Assembly (NCBI GenBank): GCA_948467605.1
Contig: CAOKET010000012.1
Coordinates: 1-45,086 of the forward strand
Reading direction: 5' to 3'
Source of the DNA: an uncultured Mycoplasmatota bacterium
GTDB taxonomy: Bacteria; Bacillota_I; Bacilli_A; RF39; UBA660
Length of the DNA stretch: 45,086 nucleotides
The notes under the pieces were generated by a model that worked only from the letters and a program-made list of their open reading frames with translations, did not search any database and was not told the DNA's origin. Positions 32,457 through 41,211 of the stretch are shown here, in pieces (the stretch's first letter is position 1; each line of letters begins with the position of its first letter). The position numbers were made by a program, and so were the translations under genes.

Positions 32457-33341
32457 ATGAAAAAAGCAATTAATTATAAACCTAATATAAATAGTGTAGA
32501 TGGTTTTATAATCTATAAATTATGTATTATGCCAGAAAGTGTACTTGGTGAGAAGTATCGTAATTGTAGTTATAAATATTTAATGATGAATAATGAACTA
32601 ATAAAGTTACTAGAAATAAAACTATTTTCTAAAGAAATGTGTGATAATATATCATTAGATATGCTTTCATATTTAAAAAGTATCATAAGTGAATCTGTAA
32701 ATTTCTACAATTTTTTTAGTGAAAGAGCACAGACATTTTCAAAAAAGTTTAAAAGTAAAAAGATAAAACGTAGTTCAATAAGTTTAAAATTTAAAAAACC
32801 TAATGAGGATTTATACTTTGCTAAATATATATGTTATAAAGAAGCGTATGATTTAGAACTTCCATTAGATAAAATAAAAAACTTTGACATAGAAAAAGCA
32901 CAAAAAATATTAAATATGTTACATAGCATAATATTACCAAAGTTTAATTCAAAACAAGTAAAATATTTAAAATATGACATAATTCAATTACTAAAAGATG
33001 ATATTAACTTTAATATTAATTCAACTACATTAGAAACAATAAACATAAATAATATTTACTTTTTTAAAGCACTTATATGCCAACAGGAAGTACTAGATTG
33101 CATTAAAATTCTATTTTATCAAAATAAAATGTCAGATTACTCACTTGATTTATGTATAAAAATACTAAATTATAGTATAGATGCATCTAACGGGGTATTA
33201 AACTTAAAGTTATATTATTTAATAGATAAAAATGATATAAATTCATTTGATAAAAGCAGTGCTATTAAATTAAGAAACGACATGATATGTGAAAAATATA
33301 GAAGAATTGAATATGAACAAAAGGAATATAATTTAAAATAA
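32457..33341 (+). CDS. Unknown soluble helical protein
   Basis: 294 residues, no family recognised. It looks all-alpha with charged, amphipathic helices and no signal peptide or membrane segment. Notable are a basic patch KKFKSKKIKRSSISLKFKK (about 94-112), which could bind nucleic acid, and a C-terminal charged helix. Six Cys are scattered. SD AGGAG lies 9 nt before the ATG, and it has its own plus-strand promoter. It sits alone, divergent from ruvA and convergent with dnaJ. Confidence 0.65.
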   Translation: MKKAINYKPNINSVDGFIIYKLCIMPESVLGEKYRNCSYKYLMMNNELIKLLEIKLFSKEMCDNISLDMLSYLKSIISESVNFYNFFSERAQTFSKKFKSKKIKRSSISLKFKKPNEDLYFAKYICYKEAYDLELPLDKIKNFDIEKAQKILNMLHSIILPKFNSKQVKYLKYDIIQLLKDDINFNINSTTLETININNIYFFKALICQQEVLDCIKILFYQNKMSDYSLDLCIKILNYSIDASNGVLNLKLYYLIDKNDINSFDKSSAIKLRNDMICEKYRRIEYEQKEYNLK

Positions 33342-33372
33342 AAGTTTAACTTTATTTCTGTAATAATTAAAT

Positions 33373-33401
33373 AAAAAAACTGTTAATATAAATCAACAGT
33401 T
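33373..33401 (-). terminator. Intrinsic terminator of the dnaK operon (after dnaJ)
   Basis: Stem AACTGTT/AACAGTT (33379-33385, 33395-33401), 9-nt loop, seven U on the minus strand. The 5' arm overlaps the dnaJ stop (33400-33402). Confidence 0.8.
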
Positions 33402-34518
33402 AATTTGAGTTTGTACTAATAAATTCATTAAATGCTTTTATTTCTTTATTATTTTCTAAATCTTTACTATTTAGGCTTTCAAACATTTTCTTTTGTTCTC
33501 TATTAAGTTTTTCTGGAATTATTACTTTTATTACAACATACATATCTCCAACTCTTCTAGAGTTTACATCCTTTATTCCTTTATCTTTTAATCTATGTTT
33601 ATCCCCAGTAGAACTTCCTGCTGGAATAGATAAAACTACATTACCATAAATTGTAGGAACTTCCTTTTTACATCCTAAAACTGCCTCTTTTATTGTAATT
33701 GGAACTTCCACAATTATATCATTATTATTTCTTACAAATATTGGGTGTTTATCAACAATAAATTCAATATATAAATCTCCTGGTGCTCCACCATTTATAC
33801 CAGCCTCACCCTTACCTGCTAGTCTTAACTGATTACCAGTTGCAACTCCTTCTGGTATAGTTACAGTAATAGTTTTATTTTTCTTAACTCTTCCTGTACC
33901 ACGACATTCACTACAAACCTCACTATAAGTGTGTCCACTACCTTTACATTCTGGACATGTGGTTTTAGACATAAATGTACCTAGAAAAGAGCGTTGTTCC
34001 TCAACAATTACACCCTTACCCTTACATCTAGAACACTCCTTTTCATGAAAACCACCTTTTCCACTACATTTAGAACATTCCTCATCAACATTTAGTTGTA
34101 AATCTTTTTTACATCCAAATACTGCCTCCTTAAATGTAAGATGCATACTTATTACACTATCTCTACCTCTAGACTTTGAAGACCTTCCAGATCCACCAAA
34201 TCCAAATCCACCTCCGAATATATTGTCAAATATATCTGAGAAATCAAACCCACCAAAGTCATAACTAAATCCTCCACCTGATGAACCAGTTGGCCCTTCA
34301 AATGCTTGGTAACCGTATTTATCATATTTTGCTCTTCTATCTGGATCAGAAAGAATTGCATATGCCTCTTGGGCTTCCTTAAACTTTTCAGCAGCATTCT
34401 CCTCTTTAGAAACGTCTGGATGATATTTCTTAGCCAATTTACGGAATGCACTTTTTATTTCTGCCTCAGTTGCAGTTTTAGGTACTCCAAGTACCTCATA
34501 ACAATCTCTTTTATTCAT
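33400..34518 (-). CDS. dnaJ: Chaperone DnaJ (type I Hsp40)
   Basis: Co-chaperone that stimulates DnaK ATPase and binds unfolded clients. 372 residues: J domain at 1-70 with the HPD motif (KKYHPDVS), Gly/Phe region ([17 protein letters not shown]), four zinc motifs [24 protein letters not shown] and CSECRGTG, then the two client-binding barrels. SD AGGTGATG. It is the last gene of the heat-shock operon and is separated from dnaK by pepF, which is unusual. Confidence 0.98.
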   Translation of the reverse strand: MNKRDCYEVLGVPKTATEAEIKSAFRKLAKKYHPDVSKEENAAEKFKEAQEAYAILSDPDRRAKYDKYGYQAFEGPTGSSGGGFSYDFGGFDFSDIFDNIFGGGFGFGGSGRSSKSRGRDSVISMHLTFKEAVFGCKKDLQLNVDEECSKCSGKGGFHEKECSRCKGKGVIVEEQRSFLGTFMSKTTCPECKGSGHTYSEVCSECRGTGRVKKNKTITVTIPEGVATGNQLRLAGKGEAGINGGAPGDLYIEFIVDKHPIFVRNNNDIIVEVPITIKEAVLGCKKEVPTIYGNVVLSIPAGSSTGDKHRLKDKGIKDVNSRRVGDMYVVIKVIIPEKLNREQKKMFESLNSKDLENNKEIKAFNEFISTNSN

Positions 34519-34533
34519 TTTACATCACCTAAC

Positions 34534-36324
34534 TTAAAAATATAAACTTTTAAATTCCTCTAACAATCCTTCAAACATCTTAATAGCACTCATTACAACT
34601 TCTTTACTTTCTATATCAACTCCAGCAATTTTTAATTCATTAACTGGATAATCACTACCACCTGAACTTAGGAATTTAATATAGTTTTCAACTGCACCTT
34701 CTTCGTTATTAAGTATACTATTTGCTATATAACACGCTGAAGATAAACCAGTTGCATATTGATATACATAAAAATCGTTATAAAAATGTGGGATTCTTTC
34801 CCATTCATATTTTATTTCCTCATCACATATAACATCAGGACCAAAATACTTTTCTACTAACTCATAATATTTACTACATATTAAATCAGAAGTTAATATT
34901 GTTCCCTCACTATTTAATTTATGCATATCACGTTCAAATTCTGCAAACATTGTCTGTCTAAATATTGTTCCTTTAAATAATTCTAATAATTCATTTAACA
35001 CATATAACTTTTCATTTTTATCATTACTTGTTTTAAGTAAATGATTATACATTAATAATTCATTTACAGTAGAGGCAACTTCTGCAACAAATATTTTATA
35101 TGATGAATATATGTAATCGTTATTTTTACAAGATAAATATGTATGAACTGAATGCCCTAGTTCATGTGCTAAAGTAGATACATCATCTAAAGAACCTTCA
35201 AAGTTTAAAAGTACATATGGATTTGTATCATAAAATCCACTTGAATAAGCACCACTTCTCTTACCCTCATTATAATATACATCTATCCATCTTTCATCAA
35301 ATGCCTTATTTATTATTTTAATATAATCTTCACCTAAAATACTTAATGAATCAAGTACAATATCTTTTGCATCTTCAAAACTATACTCTTTCTCTAAATT
35401 TTGAACTAATGGAGTATATATATCATATAAATGTAGTTCATCTAATCCGAGTGCTTGCTTTTTCATTTTATAATAATCATATAAAACATCTAAATTACTA
35501 CTAACTGTATCAATTAAATTATCATATATTTTTATATCAACATTATCAGCATAAAGTGATGAGGCAATACTACTATTATAACCTCTAAGTTGAGATATTT
35601 CTCTTAAATATTCAACATTACCTCTAAATGTAGTTGCAATAGTATTTTTATAATCTGAATATACTTTATGCATAAGTTGAAAAGCATTTTTTCTAGTAGT
35701 TCTATTTTTACTCATCATATATTTACTATAGTTACTTTTAGTAAGTTCTTGAAACTCACCGTTACCATCTTCAAAACTTCCAAATTTAATATCTGAGTTT
35801 GTTAATGTTGAATATATTTCACTAGATGCATCTAAAGTTTTAGAAAATTTTGATATTACTTCTTCTATTTCTTTACTTAAATAGTGTTTTTTATATCTAA
35901 ATAATTGTTCAAAATAAAACTTATATTTTTCTAAAGCCTTATTCTCATTACAAAATTCTAATATATGATTGTAATCTTCCTTCAATATAGTTGGTTCAAA
36001 AAAAGAAACAAGTGAAGAATATAAAGTAAGTAAGTTTTCCTGTTTTTGATACCTTTCTTGATTTTTAGTATCTAATGTATCTGAATCATAGTTAAGATGA
36101 GCATAGTAAAATAATTTATATAGTCTTCTTTCTAAAGATTCATTTTCTTCTAAAAATGATAATAAATCATCACTTGATTTTACTAAAACTTCTTTATATT
36201 TTGTTATATTATAAACTTCTTTACTTAATGCTTCAAACTCTTTATCCCAATCTTCTTCGGTTTTAAAAATTGGTGTTAAATCCCACTTACTACTATTATC
36301 AATCTCATTTCTTTTTTTTGCCAT
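34534..36324 (-). CDS. pepF: Oligoendopeptidase F (M3 zinc peptidase)
   Basis: A cytosolic metallopeptidase that trims peptides of about 7-17 residues. 596 residues, with the M3 zinc motif HELGHSVH (in DVSTLAHELGHSVHTY) and third ligand Glu in FVAEVASTVNELL. Other family segments are DIYTPLVQ, KRSGAYSSGFYDTNPYVLLNF in pieces, and FYVYQYATGLSSA. Length is normal for PepF. SD GGAGAT. It lies between dnaK and dnaJ with gaps of 53 and 15 bp and no intervening strong terminator, so it probably shares the heat-shock control. Coupling a chaperone with a peptide-clearing enzyme is sensible, but the arrangement is not the usual one. Confidence 0.95.
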   Translation of the reverse strand: MAKKRNEIDNSSKWDLTPIFKTEEDWDKEFEALSKEVYNITKYKEVLVKSSDDLLSFLEENESLERRLYKLFYYAHLNYDSDTLDTKNQERYQKQENLLTLYSSLVSFFEPTILKEDYNHILEFCNENKALEKYKFYFEQLFRYKKHYLSKEIEEVISKFSKTLDASSEIYSTLTNSDIKFGSFEDGNGEFQELTKSNYSKYMMSKNRTTRKNAFQLMHKVYSDYKNTIATTFRGNVEYLREISQLRGYNSSIASSLYADNVDIKIYDNLIDTVSSNLDVLYDYYKMKKQALGLDELHLYDIYTPLVQNLEKEYSFEDAKDIVLDSLSILGEDYIKIINKAFDERWIDVYYNEGKRSGAYSSGFYDTNPYVLLNFEGSLDDVSTLAHELGHSVHTYLSCKNNDYIYSSYKIFVAEVASTVNELLMYNHLLKTSNDKNEKLYVLNELLELFKGTIFRQTMFAEFERDMHKLNSEGTILTSDLICSKYYELVEKYFGPDVICDEEIKYEWERIPHFYNDFYVYQYATGLSSACYIANSILNNEEGAVENYIKFLSSGGSDYPVNELKIAGVDIESKEVVMSAIKMFEGLLEEFKSLYF

Positions 36325-36346
36325 ATTATCTCCTTTATCATAATTA

Positions 36347-36366
36347 GAGTTCTATTGCTAGAACTC
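36347..36366 (-). other. Hairpin between dnaK and pepF without a U-tract
   Basis: GAGTTCTA/TAGAACTC, a perfect 8-bp stem with a 4-nt loop in the minus-strand RNA. It is followed by TAATTATG rather than U residues, so it is not a standard intrinsic terminator. It could be an RNA processing or stability element that lowers pepF-dnaJ relative to dnaK. Confidence 0.55.
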
Positions 36367-36377
36367 CATTATTTTTA

Positions 36378-38198
36378 TTATTTTTCTTCGTATTCTGCAT
36401 CCTTAACTGATGAATCTTTTGCATCATCACTAGAAGTATTTTCTTGTCCTGCTTGATTTTGTTTAGCAGCCTCTTCATATACTTTAGTTGCAAAGGCCAT
36501 TGCTTTTTCATTTAGTTTATCTTTTTTAGACTTAATATCATCTAAATCATCTTTAGATAAAGCCTCTCTTAAGTCTTTAATTAGATTTTCTGCTTCTTCT
36601 TTATCTTTAGAATCTATCTTACCATCTAAATCTTTAATTGCTTTTTCAGTTGCAAATATTGTTTGATCTGCTTCATTTCTAAGATCTGCTTCTTCTTTAC
36701 GTTTTTGATCTGCTTCACGATTTGCTTCTGCTTCTTTTACCATTTTATCTATTTCATCATCAGTAAGATTAGTATTTGATGTAATTGTTATTGCTTGTTC
36801 TTTTCCAGTACCTAAATCTTTTGCTTTAACATTAACTATACCATTAGCATCTATATCAAAAGTAACTTCGATTTGTGGTATTCCACGAGGTGCTGGTGGA
36901 ATATTTGTAAGTTGAAATCTTCCTAAAGTCTTATTATCGCTAGCCATTGTTCTCTCACCTTGTAAAACATGTATATCAACTGCTGGTTGATTATCTGCTG
37001 CTGTTGAGAACACTTGTGATTTACTTGTAGGTATTGTTGTATTACGTTCAATTAATACAGTCATAACATTACCCATAGTTTCAATTCCTAAAGAAAGTGG
37101 TGTTACATCTAGTAATACTATATCATTAACATCTCCAGTTAAAACTCCACCTTGTATAGCAGCACCCATTGCAACAACTTCATCAGGGTTAACTCCCTTA
37201 CTTGGTTCTTTACCTAACTCTTTCTTAATTAATTCTTGTACCTTAGGAATACGAGTAGAACCACCTACTAATAATACTTTATCAATATCTTTAGAAGAAA
37301 GTTTAGCATCTTTTAATGCTTTTCTAACAGGTTCAAGTGTACTTTCTAATAAATCATCAATTAAACTTTCAAATTTAGATCTACTTAAAGAAGTCTCATA
37401 ACTTATAGGTGAACCATCTTTTTGTGCTAAGAATGGTAATGAAATTTGAGTTGTAGTCATATTACTTAAGTCTTTTTTAGCCTTTTCAGCAGCATCTTTT
37501 AAACGTTGCATAGCCATTTTATCACTAGATAAATCGATACCATGTTCACTCTTAAATTCATTAACTAACCAATCTATAACTCTTTGATCAAAGTCATCTC
37601 CTCCTAAATGGTTATTACCACTAGTAGATTTAACTTCAAATACACCATCACCTATCTCAAGAATAGATACATCAAATGTACCACCACCTAAATCATAAAC
37701 AAGAATTTGTTCAGTTTTATCTTGTTTATCAAGACCATATGCTAGTGCTGCTGCTGTTGGTTCATTTATAATTCTTTCAACTTCAAGTCCAGCAATCTTT
37801 CCAGCATCTTTTGTTGCCTGACGTTGTGAATCATTAAAATATGCTGGTACTGTAATAACTGCTCTAGTAACTTTTTCACCTAAGTAACTTTCCGCATCTG
37901 CCTTCAATTTTTGAAGGATCATCGCACTAATTTCTTGTGATGAATATTTTTTGCCATCAATATCAACTTTATAATCAGTTCCCATATGTCTTTTTATAGA
38001 ACTAACTGTTTTTGGATTAGTTAAAGCACCACGCTTTGCAGTTCCACCTACTGTTATTTCTCCATCTTTTCCAAATGCTACTACTGATGGAGTAGTTCTT
38101 TCTCCTTCAGCATTGGCAATAACTTTTGATTCTCCACCTTCAAATATACTTACACAACTATTAGTTGTACCTAAATCTATACCTATTATTTTACTCAT
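36378..38198 (-). CDS. dnaK: Chaperone DnaK (Hsp70)
   Basis: The ATP-driven chaperone. 606 residues: phosphate-1 motif [33 protein letters not shown], phosphate-2 [14 protein letters not shown], adenosine motif [14 protein letters not shown], linker [16 protein letters not shown], then substrate-binding domain and lid with the Lys/Glu-rich tail ending in DAEYEEK. Everything is intact. Third gene of the CIRCE-controlled operon, 20 bp after grpE. SD AAGGATTGA. Confidence 0.99.
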   Translation of the reverse strand: MSKIIGIDLGTTNSCVSIFEGGESKVIANAEGERTTPSVVAFGKDGEITVGGTAKRGALTNPKTVSSIKRHMGTDYKVDIDGKKYSSQEISAMILQKLKADAESYLGEKVTRAVITVPAYFNDSQRQATKDAGKIAGLEVERIINEPTAAALAYGLDKQDKTEQILVYDLGGGTFDVSILEIGDGVFEVKSTSGNNHLGGDDFDQRVIDWLVNEFKSEHGIDLSSDKMAMQRLKDAAEKAKKDLSNMTTTQISLPFLAQKDGSPISYETSLSRSKFESLIDDLLESTLEPVRKALKDAKLSSKDIDKVLLVGGSTRIPKVQELIKKELGKEPSKGVNPDEVVAMGAAIQGGVLTGDVNDIVLLDVTPLSLGIETMGNVMTVLIERNTTIPTSKSQVFSTAADNQPAVDIHVLQGERTMASDNKTLGRFQLTNIPPAPRGIPQIEVTFDIDANGIVNVKAKDLGTGKEQAITITSNTNLTDDEIDKMVKEAEANREADQKRKEEADLRNEADQTIFATEKAIKDLDGKIDSKDKEEAENLIKDLREALSKDDLDDIKSKKDKLNEKAMAFATKVYEEAAKQNQAGQENTSSDDAKDSSVKDAEYEEK

Positions 38199-38218
38199 AA
38201 TTTAATCAATCCTTTCTT

Positions 38219-38767
38219 TTATTCACTAACCTTAACCATCGCTGGTCTAATTACTCTGTCCTTTAACAAGTACCCTTTTTGTAATACCTCTAAAACCATT
38301 CCAGGCTCAACACCATCTTTATGTTCTAGCATAAGCCCTTGATGATATACTGGATCAAAAGGTTTATTACTACCATCTATTGGTATAACTTCAAACTTTT
38401 CTAATACAGAATTCAAATGACAATATATCATTTTTACCCCTTCAGAATATTTAAGTGTTGCCTCATCCTTACATTCATTAAAAGCATTTATCGCACGTTC
38501 AAAATTATCCATTATTGGTAATATTTCCTTAACTATATCTTCATTACTATATTTTAAGATTTTAGCAGTTTCTTCATCTTTTCTTTTCTTAAAATTTAAT
38601 ACTTCTGCTTTTTCTCTTAAAACATCTTCTTTCAAACTTTTTATTTCATTTTCCTTTTCAGTAATAATACCCTCTAATTCTTTTATTCTTTTATCAGAGT
38701 GTTTATCTTTCTTCTTTTTATCTTGCTTTTCTTCATCATCTTTTATTATTTCTTCATTATTTTCCAT
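38219..38767 (-). CDS. grpE: Nucleotide-exchange factor GrpE
   Basis: Releases ADP from DnaK. 182 residues: acidic disordered N-terminus, long coiled-coil dimerisation helix (about 30-80, KRIKELEGIITEKENEIKSL in part), IMDNFERAIN four-helix part and the C-terminal beta-wing ending VLQKGYLLKDRVIRPAMVKVSE, in part. The ATG at 38767 is chosen because GAGGAGG lies about 6 nt upstream; the ATG at 38797, which would overlap hrcA, has no SD. Confidence 0.97.
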   Translation of the reverse strand: MENNEEIIKDDEEKQDKKKKDKHSDKRIKELEGIITEKENEIKSLKEDVLREKAEVLNFKKRKDEETAKILKYSNEDIVKEILPIMDNFERAINAFNECKDEATLKYSEGVKMIYCHLNSVLEKFEVIPIDGSNKPFDPVYHQGLMLEHKDGVEPGMVLEVLQKGYLLKDRVIRPAMVKVSE

Positions 38768-38786
38768 ATCTTCCTCCTCAAGAACA

Positions 38787-39794
38787 TTAATCCTCATTTA
38801 TATTTTGGATAATATAATCAAGCATTGCAACCGCTCTATCATACTCCATCCTTTTAGGTCCTATTAACGCTATAGTTCCTTCTTCACCATTTACATTGTA
38901 TTTTGTTTTTATTACAGTAACATCATCATCAATATTATTCTCATGACCAATATAAATATTAATTCCATTACTATCCTCTTTTATGGATTCAACTATGTCT
39001 TTATCTTCAAATTTATCCATAATCTTTCTTATTTTATCAACTGAATCAAATTCAGGTTGTTTAAGAAATTTATTTTTACCAACAAAATACATATTACTTT
39101 TATTAGCAAAATCATTGAAAACATTATAAAATACATTAAATATTTCTTCCTGTTGTTTAATTTTTTCACCAATTATCGGTTTAATGTCATATTCTAATCT
39201 CTGACTAACCTCATCAATTAATGTTCCATAAAGCATCTTATTAATAATCTCAGTCACTTGCTTAATCTCATTTAGTGATATATTTTCCTCTATAACTATA
39301 TTTTTATGTTCTACATGACCTTTATCAGTTATAACAATTGCAACTATTTTATTCTGTTCAATTGGAAGTATTTCAACTCTCTCTAGTCTACTTATACTAG
39401 CAGAAGGGCCAAGTACAACAGATGTATAATTTGTCATCTCAGATATTATTTCTAGGCTTTTGCCAATCGCATCAGTAATCTGCAATGACTTATTATGAAA
39501 TATTTGTTGAAGTTTAAGCATGTCTTCACCAGTCATATCTTTAGGTTGCATTAGATTATCAACGTAATATCTATAACCGACCTCAGATGGTATTCTACCT
39601 GATGATATGTGTTCTTTCTCAAGATAACCCATAGCCTCTAACTCTGCCATTTCACTTCTTACTGTAGCAGAAGATACATCAAGTGAATCACATATTGATT
39701 TAGAACCAACTGGATGAACAGTCTTAATATATTCCTCAACAATTATCTTTAAAATTTCTTTTTGTCTAGAAGTTATTATTACCACCTCCAGCAC
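38787..39794 (-). CDS. hrcA: Heat-inducible repressor HrcA
   Basis: Represses class I heat-shock genes by binding CIRCE, and is released when GroEL is occupied. About 330 residues: N-terminal winged helix with TSRQKEILKIIVEEYI, PVGSKSICDSLDVSSATVRSEMAELEAMGYL (in part), the SSGRIPSEVGYRYYVD motif and the C-terminal dimerisation/GAF-like domain. The start is unclear. The GTG at 39794 gives the coordinates here, but it has no upstream SD. The SD GGAGGTGG (39782-39789) instead points at AUA codons at 39779 or 39776, just before TSRQKE. First gene of hrcA-grpE-dnaK-pepF-dnaJ, with one CIRCE overlapping its start. Confidence 0.95.
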   Translation of the reverse strand: MLEVVIITSRQKEILKIIVEEYIKTVHPVGSKSICDSLDVSSATVRSEMAELEAMGYLEKEHISSGRIPSEVGYRYYVDNLMQPKDMTGEDMLKLQQIFHNKSLQITDAIGKSLEIISEMTNYTSVVLGPSASISRLERVEILPIEQNKIVAIVITDKGHVEHKNIVIEENISLNEIKQVTEIINKMLYGTLIDEVSQRLEYDIKPIIGEKIKQQEEIFNVFYNVFNDFANKSNMYFVGKNKFLKQPEFDSVDKIRKIMDKFEDKDIVESIKEDSNGINIYIGHENNIDDDVTVIKTKYNVNGEEGTIALIGPKRMEYDRAVAMLDYIIQNINED

Positions 39795-39814
39795 TTATTA
39801 TACGCAAGTGCTAA
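39788..39814 (-). promoter_or_regulatory. CIRCE operator, proximal copy
   Basis: TTAGCACTT-N9-AAGTGCTGG on the minus strand, against the consensus TTAGCACTC-N9-GAGTGCTAA. It covers the predicted transcription start and the 5' end of hrcA, so HrcA would autorepress. Confidence 0.9.
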
Positions 39815-39818
39815 TATA

Positions 39819-39847
39819 AATATACCACCACATCTAGCACTTGTCAA
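39819..39847 (-). promoter_or_regulatory. SigA-type promoter of the dnaK operon
   Basis: TTGACA (39842-39847), 17-nt spacer, TATATT (39819-39824). The -35 box overlaps the distal CIRCE and transcription would start within the proximal CIRCE. Confidence 0.8.
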
Positions 39848-39860
39848 TAACAATTGCTAA
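39834..39860 (-). promoter_or_regulatory. CIRCE operator, distal copy
   Basis: TTAGCAATT-N9-AAGTGCTAG on the minus strand: the same 27-bp layout as the proximal copy, with one more mismatch. It overlaps the -35 box. Confidence 0.8.
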
Positions 39861-39875
39861 AAATTATAAATAATA

Positions 39876-39915
39876 AAAAACTGATATATACTTTTGTACA
39901 AAAATATCAGTTTTT
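39876..39915. terminator. Long hairpin with U-tracts between hrcA promoter and the Pro/Tyr-rich gene
   Basis: Perfect 12-bp stem AAAAACTGATAT/ATATCAGTTTTT (39876-39887, 39904-39915), 16-nt loop, with U-runs on both strands. It would insulate the dnaK operon promoter from upstream transcription as a second terminator. Sequence 39916-39989 shows nothing recognisable. Confidence 0.65.
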
Positions 39916-39989
39916 ATACACATTTTATACAAAATATATTAATAAATAGTTTTCTTATATTTAACCAATACTTTATTATATTTAGTATT

Positions 39990-40013
39990 AAAAAAACCAG
40001 CGATTTGCTGATT
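39990..40013 (-). terminator. Intrinsic terminator of the Pro/Tyr-rich gene
   Basis: Stem AATCAGC/GCTGGTT on the minus strand (one G-U pair; 39995-40001, 40007-40013) followed by seven U. It overlaps the stop codon at 40012-40014. Confidence 0.7.
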
Positions 40014-40236
40014 AAAATGGTCTAGGTGGATATGGATATGGTGGATACATTGGTGGATATGGGTATGGTCTAGGTGGATATGGTCTATAAAAATATGGTG
40101 TTAATACTGCTCCTGTTATACCACCAAGTAAAAATGGTGCTGCGAACCCTCCTCCTATAAGTCTTTCGTTATTTGATTGCATTGGCCTATTATACACTCT
40201 ATACTGCATATTAGGCATTTGATAATTTCTATACAT
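40012..40236 (-). CDS. Small Pro/Tyr-rich protein with Gly-rich hydrophobic segment
   Basis: 74 residues. An N-terminal Tyr/Asn/Gln-rich part (MYRNYQMPNMQYRVYNRP) is followed by GGGFAAPFLLGGITGAVL, a short hydrophobic glycine-rich segment, and a tail of repeated Pro-Tyr units (PYPPRPYPYPPMYPPYPYP). The layout is like small coat-associated or surface proteins of Bacillota, though nothing in the window indicates sporulation. SD GAGGAGG lies about 11 nt before the ATG. Own terminator. Divergent from the radical SAM gene. No function assigned. Confidence 0.7.
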   Translation of the reverse strand: MYRNYQMPNMQYRVYNRPMQSNNERLIGGGFAAPFLLGGITGAVLTPYFYRPYPPRPYPYPPMYPPYPYPPRPF

Positions 40237-40323
40237 GATATATATGTCCTCCTCAACATATATTATGTTATAATTAATTTATTGACTGGTCATAAGTAAC
40301 GATTATTAAAGGAAAGTGGTTAT

Positions 40324-41211
40324 ATGTCAAATAAATGTAATATATGTCCAAGAAAATGTATGATAGATAGAACGAAAAATAAGGGTTTTTGTGGTGAAAC
40401 ATACGATTTAGTTGTCGCAAGAGCATCTCTTCATATGTGGGAAGAACCATGTATATCTGGTAATAATGGAAGTGGAACAGTTTTTTTCTCTGGATGTAAT
40501 TTAAAATGTGTGTATTGTCAAAATTACAATATAAGCACTAAAAATGATGGAAAACAAATAACTATAGAAAGACTTTCAGAAATATTTCTAGAACTACAAG
40601 AAAAACAAGCATTAAATATAAACTTAGTAACGCCAACTCATTATGTATCTCAAATAATAGAAGCATTAAAACTCGCAAAAAATAAGGGTTTAACTATTCC
40701 AATTATATATAATAGTAGTGGTTATGAAAGTGTAGATACCTTAAAAAAATTAGAAGGGTTAATAGACATATACCTACCAGATTTTAAGTACTATGATGAT
40801 ATATATAGTATTAAGTATTCAAATGCTCCAAATTATTTTAATATCGCATCCAATGCTTTATCAGAAATGGTAAGACAAGTTGGAAATCCAAAATTTGATA
40901 AAAACAATATAATAAAAAAGGGAGTAATAGTAAGACATCTATTACTACCTGGATTAATTAATGATTCAAAGAAAATACTAAAATATTTATATGAAACATA
41001 TAAAGATAATATTTATATAAGTATTATGAATCAATATACCCCACTTCCACATGTAAAAAAATATAAAGAATTAGATAGAAAAATAACTGATAAAGAATAC
41101 GATGAACTAATAAATTACGCAATTGATTTAGGTATAACTAATGGATTCATACAAGAAGGAGAAACTTGTAAGGAAAGTTTTATACCTGATTTTAATAATG
41201 AAGGAGTATAA
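40324..41211 (+). CDS. Radical SAM protein, PflX-like (COG1313)
   Basis: 295 residues. The radical SAM [4Fe-4S] motif is CNLKCVYC within FSGCNLKCVYCQNYNIS. An extra N-terminal cysteine group, CNICPRKC plus C38 in NKGFCGE, is typical of the PflX/COG1313 branch and may hold another cluster. Further family parts are LVTPTHYVSQI, IYLPDFKYYDD, GVIVRHLLLPG and SIMNQYTPLPHV. The branch is related to pyruvate-formate-lyase activases, but its substrate is not known; no pfl gene is adjacent. Its stop meets the stop of the rluA-like gene on the other strand with no base between them. Confidence 0.85.
   Translation: MSNKCNICPRKCMIDRTKNKGFCGETYDLVVARASLHMWEEPCISGNNGSGTVFFSGCNLKCVYCQNYNISTKNDGKQITIERLSEIFLELQEKQALNINLVTPTHYVSQIIEALKLAKNKGLTIPIIYNSSGYESVDTLKKLEGLIDIYLPDFKYYDDIYSIKYSNAPNYFNIASNALSEMVRQVGNPKFDKNNIIKKGVIVRHLLLPGLINDSKKILKYLYETYKDNIYISIMNQYTPLPHVKKYKELDRKITDKEYDELINYAIDLGITNGFIQEGETCKESFIPDFNNEGV

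Noticed and set aside
34152-34451. Minus-strand frame of 99 codons inside dnaJ
   Set aside because: An alternative frame created by the Gly-rich dnaJ sequence; dnaJ motifs are complete in the true frame.
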